Program-made: the position numbers and the translations under genes
NCBI GenBank assembly: GCA_011033025.1
Contig: WFMF01000051.1
Location: 682,001-746,000 of the forward strand
Length of the DNA: 64,000 nucleotides
Reading direction: 5' to 3'
Source: Beroe forskalii
Taxonomy: Eukaryota > Ctenophora > Nuda > Beroida > Beroidae
The notes under the pieces: model-generated
Told to the model about the DNA's origin: nothing
Databases searched by the model: none
Seen by the model: the letters and a program-made list of their open reading frames with translations, nothing else
Part shown: positions 33,401-45,400 of the stretch, one piece after another
How the letters are laid out: each line of letters opens with the position of its first letter
How positions within the stretch are numbered: the stretch's first letter is position 1

Positions 33401-36400
33401 GGGTATTTTGCGCAGGTGCGACGTAGCCGTTCACAAACCATATCCGCGAGGGTTCTAGCTGTAAAACCATAGCACGACAAGTCGTTGATGCCTGCTGAGA
33501 TTATGACAGTGTTGCAGATTTCGAATTCAGGCTCAAAATTAAAGATGTCAACAAGGCGTTTATTTGATTTTTTGATGCATCGTAGGTTGGTTACTTTGTT
33601 AAAGATCGAGGTTGGGGCTGCAGACAGGATTGAGTCTGTTAGCAGCAAACAGCGCTCATGCGTACCCGCGGGGATGGAGTTAGGGGACTTGTACTCTTCA
33701 GGGCGTGTGATTGGAGGTGCGGGGGTGCGCTTAGGTACAACTGCCCTGAGCTTGCGGAACCCTAAAGAAATGCATGTTGCTACAGTCCTGGGGCAGCATG
33801 CCGTGTTTCAAGTGCTCTGTGAGTCTCTCGACATGCTGTAGACACTGCCATGTTTGATGTTCACAACCGTCTCATTGAGAAGGCCTACCTGGTTTTGTAG
33901 CGTGAGGTACCTGTCATTTCCTACTGAGATCGTATAGATTGTACTGCCTTCGACAATTTGCTCTTCGTCATCATTATGAAGCGGTATTTGAGATTGACCA
34001 TCCGGGTAATAGGTAACTAGACAGGTATAGTCGTCGTACGAAAAATCGGGTTCAACGCTTTTCATACGATTAAGGATGAGTTCAAACAATTCGTTATCAG
34101 GGTATGGAGCTGGCTCGTGTTTCACACGACCATATGAATATCCAATAGATCCGAAATAGGCAGTTTTTCGGCTATAGGATTCTGATGTATTGAAATCAAC
34201 GGCAGCGTAGATGTCCTCAGGTACTAAATCAGTAAACAAATCTTCAAACACACGACATACCGTTTCATCCACTTGTGGGGGCTCACTCACTGCTACTGGA
34301 GGGGCAATGTCGTGGTTGTCTTCCTCCTCTGGTGCTGTGACTGGGGGACGTTCTTTCAGCTTCGTCAGGGTCTCTACTGCAGCTTCGGCTCGTTTCACCA
34401 GGTATGAAAAGGACGAAATGGTTTCAGTAACATTGTCAATAGTTTCACATAGATCATGACCGACACGTTCATTCAATACGGCTTTGATAGCGTTAAAATA
34501 ACCCTTTTTGTGCTAGCAGTGGTCGTTATGTTCATATATTTTATTTCAAATTCAAGCTGATCTTCAGACAATAGGGGTAAAATGTCCAAACAAGTCTTTG
34601 GAGAAAATGTAAAGTGTGGAATGTCCAACTCACCGCCAATAGAGGCCACCCCTCCGCGGGGAGGCAGAGTGGGGGGTGTAGTGCTGATCTGGCTCGCAGG
34701 TGTGACACTGCTCCCCAGATCGGACGACCCACCCCCTGAGTCAGAAATAATGCCCTCATTTAAAGTATCAAGCGACGGTTTATGCGACAACAAGCGATCA
34801 GGTGGGCAAGAATGCCTCCGTCCCCCAGTCACAGCAGCTGCAGAATGGCCAGCGTTTCTACTAGAACTAGGTGGTGGGTTTTTAGCGCCTGTTGCTTTGG
34901 GTGGCGGTTGCGAAGATCTAGAAGCCTTAGGTTTCGTCATAATACGTAAATGTATAGCTCGTCACAAAGCAAATCAGTAAGATTTGAATACACGATGTGT
35001 GCACACGGTTGGCTGATAAGCTAATTGTTAGCAGTTGAGCTGCACGACATAATATGAAAAGATAAAATCACACTGAATATGAAAAGATAAAATCACACTG
35101 AATATGAAAAGATAAAATCACACTGAATATGAAAAGATAAAATCACACTGAGGTCACATCTTTCATCTTATCGATAATTTCATAAACATCAGAGGTTGTG
35201 TGATTGAACATACCTTCATAAACTGAGAGCAGGCGAGTCCTGTTTATAGGACTTTCGTTGAAGAATGGATTTTGCTTCAAATTCTTGAAAAAAATGTCGG
35301 TGCCAAAAAAATCTTTCAACATTGGTACGGGTAACAAAGGTAAAAAAGAATGGGATTAGTTGATCAGGTTAAGCAATGTGACCATGGCAAAAACATACTT
35401 CTTTTTGATGTGTGCCCCGATCCGAGAACAGACTACCCACCTCGTGTGGCTGATGAGAGCTATAGTAAGCAATGAACCGTGAGCAGAGGAACTAAAGACA
35501 GCTCCAAAGAGGTAGCAAACCCAACTGGATCTCCAAACACTTTCCAACATGCAATACCTCCCTTTTAATCTGATGATAAGGCCGACACTAACAATTCCTA
35601 ACAGATAAAGCCCCATTACCAAGTCATGGAAAAAGAGATTTATGAGGTATATCCGATCAGTAGCTTTGGCATTTGTAGAGCATCGCATGTTCCAGGTTTG
35701 AAAAATCTGAATGCTGTTCATGGTTATGATCAAGATAGCAATCATCCCCGTGGAGCTGGCAACTATTCTTGATTGAATAAGGAACTCAGATGATGAAAAG
35801 CCGTCTATTTGACAAGTTCCACATTCATCTGCCCCGTTGGTGCAATCCTTGGAATGATCACAGACCTTTTCCGGTGCAACCCAATCAGTTGTATTAGCAC
35901 CGCAGTAAAAACGACCTGGACAACCAATCTCATCCGCACCGGATTTACAGTCCACAACTCGATCACACAGACCATCTAAAATTGTCACATCTTCCGAGTA
36001 ATAATTAGGGGAACTAGTCGGTTCCCGTCCTACGGACGGCGAATGATGGCAGCCGCATGAGCTAACGGCCACATGTCTCTTTGACAGTGATTTGACCGTG
36101 CAAGTTTGGAGGGGAAATTCGAAACTTTAATTTCTGCGAAAAAAAGCTTCCCACGCCCCCAACGGTAACCCAATATTGCCGACAATATTCTCAAAACCTT
36201 TACTCATCATAAGCAACTCCATATAAGCGAAGGAATTTTGAAAAAATTCGAAAATCTATTTTTTTGCGAAAAAAGGGCGTGGCCTCCCACGCCCCTTAGG
36301 GTGACCCAATAATTCGGACAAAATTCTCAAAACTTGTATTCATCATAAGCAACTCAATAGCGAAGGAATTTTGAAACAATTTGAAAGTTTAATTTTTGCG

Positions 36401-39400
36401 AAAAAAAGGGCGTGGCCTCCCACGCTCCTCAGAGTTACCCAATAATTCGGACAAAATTCTCAAAATTTTTATTCATCATAAGCAACTCAATGGCGAAGGA
36501 ATTTTGAAAAAATTCGAAAGTTTAATTTTTGCGAAAAAAAGGGCGTGGCCCCCCACGTCCCTCAGGGTGACCCAATAATTCGGACAAAATTCTCAAAATT
36601 TTTATTCATCATGAGCAACTCGATGGCGAAGGAATTTTGAAAAAATTCGGAAGTTTAATTTTTGCGCTAAAAAGGGCGTGGCCCCCCACGCCCCTCAGGG
36701 TGGCCGCAAAAAAAATTCTTTATTTTTCAGATTTATTATAACTTTCTTGCAACGCGATTAAAAAATAATTTCGATGCTATCTCGAAAATGAATCGCCACA
36801 TATAAATAAATAAATATATATATATACATTAACAACACGCATTATATATAGTAAGATAAGATAAGATTACCACACAGAATATCATAATTGTGGGGATGGC
36901 CTTTCGCGACTCTACCACAGAAATGCGTCCAGTTGCCATCCACAAACCCAGGCACATGTGAACAGTTTGTCTTGCAGAACAAAGAAATGCTGAGAGGGTT
37001 GTCCAAGAAAGTACCTCGGATATCTTTGTCGGCATATGCAGCCAACATACAGGTATGGAGGGGATTCTGCTTGTGATGCTTGAACTTTTTACAATTCGCC
37101 CATATTTCTTTGAAAATGTGGTGACGGATCAATCCCCTGAATACCCTGCTCCCTACAGCACAGAGTTTACTCTTGGAGATGCATATTTTCCAATTTTCTC
37201 AGTTTGCAGTACAAAATGCCCCGGACAGAAGCATTCGTCTGATCCGTCCAAACAGTCCTGGATGTTGTCACAGAGCCTGCTAAAGGTAATGCACCCAGAA
37301 CCATCTCTGCAATAGAAAACATCAACCGACGAACACTTGCATTCATCTACCAAACACAGAGAGGTCCCGTCACAAAGCAAACTCTCATCTTCAAACTTAC
37401 ACCACCAATCAGATGACAGGAATTTTCTGTGAAACGACATATCAATCATTTGGTAAGAGAACGCATCAAAATTAAACTTGCAGTAAAAGTGATCAGCTTC
37501 CTCTGTTATGTTTGTCGTGCTACGAATGAGGAGTTCGGCAACAGTGTGCTGAGTGATAACTCCCCGAAAGCACGATTCAAAACCATCCCTGTCATCAATC
37601 AAACGATACGCTGAATAAATGTCATCGTAATCAAAGACAATGTTGCCTGATGAAACAAGCTTCAGGAGGAAAATAATCCCGAATCTATTGATCATTGCCT
37701 CTTCTCAATGTGGTCGACAAAACGGAACACAGCCCAACTGAAGTGGAACTGCCCTAGAAGAATAGAATCGTAAATAAAATATACTGCATTTTGTACCACT
37801 CCACGTCCGATCGTGGAAATAAATATGACGTGTTATTATTTTATTAGTGCTGTAAGTTGGCTGCTGGGCAAGAACCCATGCAGCACAAGTCAGCATCAAC
37901 TGCCGAGTACACTTGTCCGAGGGCTGAGGGTCGCCAAACAGGAGAGCAATCCTGCCCCTTCGATTCAGGTAAGATTAACTTATTGAGGGAATTGCTATTA
38001 AGAATCCTTGGTATATGATGCATACAAAATAGGACAGAGTTTTGTATGACATTACCTATATTTTTTATAGGCACGCGCTCCTTTGACACTACTTATTTCA
38101 ATAATTCATGAGAGACAGAACTTTTAAAAGCGAGAGCGGAGAGCCTTTCATTCATATCAAAAATCAAGAAGTCGTATGTTAGTATGTTATTTCTTTGTTT
38201 TATTTTTCTATACTTTTCATGCGGTATATTTATTTGTCGGAACTTTTCAGTTTTCACGCTCTCAAGAGAAGCCGCACGGTATATTCTGTATAATCTTTAT
38301 AGTGGGAAAGATTTTCACACAACATTTAAATGTGCCCATAAATTGTTGGAACTTTACGACAGCAATTACTCGAAACCAAAAGGGATTAGTTGGTCGGTGG
38401 TGGTGGTGAGTTGGCTATTCAAGGATCGTTTACTGCAAAACCCGCCAGTTTCGCAGTAGATGAATTGTGAGTATTAACGACACCACGGACCCAAACAAGT
38501 CACAAACAAATCTAATTCATAATTATTTTGAAAAAAACAATCAACTTCGATATCTGCGTTCATTGAAGTATCACCCTGTTGAAAGGAAGTAAATTATCGC
38601 GCAAATTGGCAAAAAGGCTAAAAATTGAGCTCAAAATTAGGCTTATCAAAAATTCGAAAAATCGCTCGTTACCCATATTAATTCGGTACTTCTAACGACA
38701 AAACATCCGAAGTTGAAGTCCTGAATTGGCCCCGTTCTCTCGCAAGGCTGCCAAGCAAAGCCACGAAACTCGGACTAGGGTCCTTCGGAGCATCGTAGGC
38801 TCCTCTATCGGTAGGATCTTACGAACCATTGAAGGGACTAGTCGGCCCTCTGATTAAAAGATTAAATAACTTTCTTCACCGCATTATCATAAACTAAGGG
38901 GCGTCAACTCATTTGAAAAATGTCAATTTCGACAATCAACAACATTGCTATATTCAGCTTATGTGAGAGAAGAACTTTAATTTCGAAAGGGAGGCATTAT
39001 AATCAGAGATTTTCGCATATTTATAAAAGCACCACAATATTATGGTATGTTGGACAATGAATGAATATTGATCACGTGACCTAAAAAGGTACTCATGAAA
39101 AGAATAACTGACTCGATTTTAGCTACGCCTTGGCTCGAGCAGCATAAAAGTCTCGAAGATTATTGGAGAAGAATAATGATAAATACCACAACTAATATTA
39201 TAATATTAACGATAATATTACAACATTAATCGTAAATCATCTCACCTATTTACTCGCTTATTCTAATATTCTCACCTTTCCATTTACTTACCTGACTTTC
39301 TGATTTTAAGTTTTGCTGATATCTCAAAACTGTAGTTTAATTGAAATTTGATGAGTTTAAATTGAGAAATTGAATTTCATCTATCAAATTTTATCAATTT

Positions 39401-42400
39401 GATAATTACCCGGGGCCTGGGCCTGGGACTGGGCCTTCTAGGCCAATGGGTCTAGGTGATTCAAATTGGGACTTCATGAATCATAGATTCCTGAAAAGCA
39501 CAGGTCTAGGTAATTTAACGTAGGCCATGCAAGCCAACAGGTCTAGGTGATTAAATTCAAATCATTATGCTATGATGGGCCATGAGAACATATGAGCCAA
39601 CACGTATGTAGAAGGAAGATTGTACATTACCTAACTCTGTCCCAATTTGGACAACCTCAAAGTCAATCTCAAAGTCAGAGATAGTTGACTAAATAAGCAA
39701 TGAATTACTTGTCAAACAACGACAGAAGGACAGACGACGACCAAATTCGGTCGCACGCAGCAACTATTTTAGGATTTTCGGCGCATGTAAAGACATACGC
39801 ACAATCCCCATAAATAGTGTTCTGCGAGTTCCCTCACCTGTTCTGCGAGTTATTCTCTGAGCGTCGAAATGAAGTGCCGTTACGATAACCCCTCGCTGTG
39901 TCGTAATGATCCCTTGAACTGCTGTCACGACCCGATACTCCACTGCCCCAAGATGTATATCTCTGTCGGCCGAAGGATGGAAAGGACGGCATATTACCAG
40001 TCAGCACAAAGTTCAGGGGTCCGTTAGAGATAAGCAATCCAGTGATAATACCTGGAAATGTTAGGTTGGAACTTGAAGTGTGCTCCATTGTTGGTACCAT
40101 CGATAGAAAAGAAGAAAGAAAAAACTGTGTAACACGATTGTGTGAGTGATAACTGAAATAACTGCATATGGACAATCTATTAAAGCATGAAGGGTCGTTT
40201 TTTTAGTCTACCTGCAAGGTGCCCCACAAACGAGGCATTGGGTGATATGATGGAGATCCAGATGAGTTCTGACCAGTAAGCCATGTGGATGGGGATGCCA
40301 AAGAGTCGGTGGGAGGGAGCTGAATCGTACTGGAGGAGTACGTGATTTGATGCCGAGCCAAATATTGCTACAGAATGATGTGTCCAGAAATCTCAGAGTT
40401 TCTGAAACTTCGAGCCAAGTATGGTGGCCGAGGTGGCTAATGGCATTTTTAAGCAATTTTTATTGTAATCAAAGTAAAATCAACCTAAAATCAAAATAAA
40501 ATAAAAATAAAACCAAAATGAAATGAAAATAGAATGAAAATGAAGTAAAAATGAAATGAAAATTTAAAAAAATCAAAATCAAAATCAAAATAAAATACAA
40601 TCAAAGTAAAACCAAAATTAAATCAAAATAAAATCAAAATAAAACCAAAGTAAAATAGAAATAAAACCATTTTAAAATGAAAACGAAATGAAAACGAAAT
40701 GAAAATGAAAGTAAAATCAAAATAAAACAAAATAAAAGTAAAACCAAAATTAAATCAAAATAAAACTAAAGTAAAATAAAAAATAAAACCATTTAAAAAT
40801 TTTTAGTTTAAAAAAAGTAAATTTAAGAAAAAAAAAAAAAATGAAAAATGAAAAAAATTTTGAAAAAAAAATCGCTCATGGCCGAGGTGGCTAATCTAGA
40901 ATCTACAGCGCGCGCAGTATGAAAATTCGTGCGCAACAAAAGTTATGTTAAAGGAGTCTGCGCTCACTGACCCATATCTCAAGATCCACAAATAGTAGTA
41001 GAGACATGATCGAGGCGATGTTTTGTTCATCTAAGACAAGAGTAGGTAATTGGCTATAAGAGAAGTTCTGATGACGTCATTATGATATCATTATGACGTC
41101 ATCAACTTAGCGAAATTTTCTTGCTTGTTTAGCGAAAATAGGTCATCTTTGTGCGCATTTTTGACCAAGAAGGAATGGAGATAGCTCAGAAATGTTGAAA
41201 AATCGTTAGTTGGAAATTTAAAGAGCTTTCAGAAAATCATACGGATCATTGGGCTATCTCGATTTTTCATCGAGATGTACGCGATTTTCTAAGGCACGGT
41301 GAAAAATCGATTTTGAAGTTTTAGAAGAAAACTTAAACGAGTGACATGTCAAAACTTACGACTTATCATGAGCTGAGACCGGCCAAAGTTTTCTCAGAGA
41401 GTTTTCATTGTATTATGTTTTACTTCAATACATTGCTTGTAGACCTCGAGATTTAGCTATAAAACGAGTTCCGTGGTGAACGGCCGAAAAATGTTGCCAT
41501 GGGAAGCCTCCAAAGATTGACCGCTAAATTATTGAGATTACATCTATGACGAAAATTTGCACTGTAGCCAGCTATTCTGTGATACGATGGTGAACTAATG
41601 TCTAATAATGGTTTCATATTTCTCGCAGTGATTTGGGAGGGAAATATAAGATGAAATTATGAAGGACGTGAATTCTCGTGGACATTTTGTAGAAATTACG
41701 GTATTTAAGGAAACTGGTATTTACACGTGAATTTCGACTTGATTATATTGAAACAAGTTCAAATACGATAAAGGTATGTGAAATTGAAGCCAGTTGCTGT
41801 TTTTCAGCACGTGAGTTCACGTCAATGAGTTGTAGAAATAAAGAATTATGTCAATTTTTATAATTTCAAGTAAGAATAACGTTGTTTCGGACTGCACGAG
41901 GCTTAGTAATGTTCGTCCGAACAGAAAAATCGATGTGACAAAATGGACTGGCCACACCTAATTAAGCATTTTAGCAGGGGGTTACCACGAAAACCGTCCA
42001 AAATGTCGGTTATGGAGGTCCTATATACATATCCCCGGAACGAAACTTGAAAAAGAGATAGAAAACGATGAAAGGAAATGGGTTGAAATAAGCGAATTTA
42101 CGGGCATAGATCCGTTTGCCACTTTGTCCAAGCGCCAGTCTAATGCAGGTCCAGCGCCGGTTTAATGCAGGTCTAACGCCAGTCTAGTGCAGGTCTAATG
42201 CAGGTTTGGCGCCGATTTTGTGCAGGTTTAGCGCAGGGCCAGCGCCAGTGTAATGCAGGTCCTGTGCCACTCTAATGCAGGTCTAGCGCCGGTTTGGTGC
42301 TGGTCCAGTGCCGGTTGAGCGCGGGTACAGCGCTGGTGCAATGCAGGTCTAGCGCCGGTTTAATGCAGGCCTTGTGCCAGTCTAGTGCCACTCTAATGCA

Positions 42401-45400
42401 GGCCTAGCGCCGGTTTGGTGCAGGTCCAGCGCTGGTTTAGCGCGGGTGCAGCGCTGGTCCAATGCACCTCGGATGCTATCTCAATATTACTTTATGCATT
42501 TCATACAGATTTGGCGCCGATTAAATTATGCAGGTTTGACGTCTTTTCATGAATGTTTGGCGCTGTTTTAATGCAGGTGCAACGCCATTCCAATGCGGGT
42601 TTGGCGCCGGTTTCATGCAGGTTTAGCATGTTCAATTCTATGCCCCATGACTCTTCATAATAATAATAAATAATGGTTACCGGTGGTAACTAACGTACTT
42701 CATCATTGTTACCGGTGGTAACTAACATACGTTACCTTGGTTACCGATGGTAACTTACGTACATTACCCTGGTTATCTGTGGTAACTGACGAACGTTACC
42801 ATGGTTACCGGTGGTTACTAACGTACGTTACCATGGTTACCGACCTGGTAACTAACGTGGGTTACCATGGTTACCGATGGTAGCTAACGTACGTTACCAT
42901 GGTTACCGGTGGTAACTTAGGTGGGTTACCATGGTTACCGATGGTAACTAACGTGGGTTATCATGGTAAACGGTGGTCACTGGTCACTAACGTAGTAACG
43001 TATGTTACTATGGTTACCGATGGGAGCTAACGGACGTTACCATGGTTACCGGTGGTCCCTAACGGACGTTACCATGGCTAACGGTGGTAACTAACCTGCA
43101 TTGGAATGGCGTTGCACCTGCATTGAAACAGCGCCAAACATGCATGAAACGACGTCAAACCTGTATAATTTAATCAGCGCCAAATCTGTATGAAATGCAA
43201 TAAGTAATATTGAGATAGCATCCGAGGTGCATTGGACCAGCGCTGCACCCGCGCTAAACCAGCGCTGCACCTGCACCAAACCGGCCCTAGACCTGCATTA
43301 GAGTGGCACTAGACTGGCACAAGGCCTGCATTAAACCGGCGTTAGACCTGCATTGCACCAGCGCTGTACCCGCGCTCAACCGGCGCTGGACCTGTACCAA
43401 ACCGGCGCTAGACCTGCATTAGAGTGGCACAGGACCTGCATTAGACTGGCGCTGGCCCCGCGCTAAACCGGCGCTAAACCTGCACAAAACCGGCGCCAAA
43501 CCTGCATTAGACCTGCACTAGGCTGGCGTTAGACCTGCATTAAACCGGCGCTAGACCTGCATTAGACTGGCGCCTGGACAAAGTGGCAAACGGATCTATG
43601 CCCGAATTTACATTTGGTGAAACTCTGTTTGCACCATAGTTATAATAGGCGGTTGAGAACGACGTTATTACTATGGTTGAATATGGTAAGTCAATGAAAT
43701 AAGCGTCTAAAATTTCCCATGGGACCGTTTACAAAATTGACGTATTTCTTAATTTCTCCAACTCATTGACGTGAACTCACGTGCTGAAAACAGCAACTGG
43801 CTTCAATTTCACATAAATTTATCGTATTTGAAGTTGTTTCAATGTAATCAAGTCGAAAATCACGTGTAAATACCAGTTTCTTTAAATCCCGTAATTTCTA
43901 CAAAAGTACAAAACGTCCACGAGAATTCACGTGCTTCAAATAACGATTTGACACTTTTTTGACAGGATTAAAACAGACCCATACTTCTCTCATGAGTCGG
44001 ATACTTAATATATGACTAAGATTTATGTAGTGATGTACGGTATTGCATATGAATTGATTGTGTCGAGAAAAATAAAAATAAAAATTTTAGTTTGATTCAT
44101 AATTTCATCTTATATTTCCCTCCCAAATCACTGCGAGAAATATGAAAACCATTATTAGACATTAGTTCACCATCGTATCACAGAATAGCTGGCTACAGTG
44201 CAAATTTTCGTCATAGATGTGATCTCAATAATTTAGCGGTCAATCTTTGGAGGCTTCCCATGGCAACATTTTTCGGCCGTTCACCACGGAACTCGTTTTA
44301 TAGCTAAATCTCGAGGTCTACAAGCAATGTATTGAAGTAAAACATAATACAATGAAAACTCTCTGAGAAAGAGATGTTCAAAGTAGCGCAAAATAACAAT
44401 CTATCGCAAAATACGTTGTTTTACGCGATTTTGATGACGTCATCACAGCACCAAAATTGGCTCAAATCGATTTCCCACATAGCCTACTATACAATTTCGC
44501 CTTAGCCCAACATACTTTGGCCGGTCTCAGCTCATGATAAGTCGTAAGTTTTGACATGTCACTCGTTCAAGTTTTCTTCTAAAACTTCAAAATCGATTTT
44601 TCACCGTGCCTTAGAAAATCGCGTATATCTCGATGAAAAATCGAGATAGCCCAATGATCCGTATGATTTTCTGAAAGCTCTTTAAATTTCCAACCAACGA
44701 TTTTTCAACATTTCTGAGCTATCTCCATTCCTTCTTGGTCAAAAATGCGCACAAAGATGACCTATTTTCGCTAAACAAGCAAGAAAATTTCGCTAAGTTG
44801 ATGACGTCATAATGACATCATAATGACGTCATCAGAACTTCTCTTATAGCCAATTACCTACTCTTGTCTTAGATGAACAAAACATGACCTCGATCATGTC
44901 TCTACTATTTGTGGATCTTGAGATATGGGTCAGTGAGCGCAGACTCCTTTAACATAACTTTTGTTGCGCACGAATTTTCATACTGCGCGCGCTGTAGATT
45001 CTAGATTAGCCACCTCGGCCATGAGCGATTTTTTTTTCAAAATTTTTTCGAAATTTTTTTCGAAATTTTTTTCGAAATTTTTTTCATTTTTTTTTTTTTG
45101 AATTTACTTTTTTTTTTTTTTAACTAAAAATTTTTAAATGGTTTTATTTTTTTATTTTACTTTAGTTTTATTTTGATTTTATTTTGATTTAATTTTGGTT
45201 TTACTTTTATTTTGTTTTATTTTGATTTTACTTTCATTCTCATTTCGTTTTTATTTTATTTTCATTTTATTTTCATTTTAAAATGGTTTTATTTTACTTT
45301 GGTTTTACTTTGGTTTTATTCTGGTTTTATTTTGATTTTACTTTTATTTTGATTTTACTTTCATTTTCATTTCGTTTTCATTTCGTTTTCATTTTATTTT

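Larger units (their letters stand above)
26973..35150 (-). mobile_element. LINE of CR1/L2 type with AlkB- and SGNH-like domains in ORF1
   Basis: On the minus strand the element starts at about 35150 with four 25-bp tandem repeats, then ORF1, ORF2 and a TCAA-repeat 3' tail (about 26973-26986). Compared with copy A, the target lost about 6 bp (AAGAAA) and has no duplication, as often seen for CR1/L2 elements. ORF1 and ORF2 contain frameshifts, so this copy is dead. A different repeat (31947-32945) sits between the ORFs. It is about 7.2 kb without that insert, so the copy is nearly full length. Confidence 0.85.
26481..37695 (-). pseudogene. LDLa-domain 7TM receptor, copy B, disrupted
   Basis: The coding segments are 37695-36867, 36013-35151 and 26972-26481. 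The order is a signal peptide, three LDLa-type repeats (DNIQDCLDGSDEC, CKSGADEIGC, CTNGADEC), TM1-TM7 and a short tail ending FVRSS. TM7 carries PLNSLLNPVFYSEIY, the NPxxY motif, and TM3 ends HTRW in place of DRY. Copy B preserves the 3' half that copy A lost. Defects: one A missing near 37187 (frameshift), a Helitron at 36014-36866, a TAC-to-TAA stop near 35355, and an 8.2-kb LINE in the extracellular loop before TM5. It lies in the last intron of the RHBDD1-like gene on the same strand. Its similarity to copy A is high, and the TE hits differ between the two. Confidence 0.85.

Noticed and set aside
38184..38459. 91-codon frame as an exon
   Set aside because: No family signature and no splice context that fits a neighbour; it lies in the RHBDD1 intron.
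42120..43570. CRISPR-like array in the foldback centre
   Set aside because: Units are contiguous degenerate minisatellites without unique spacers, in an animal genome.
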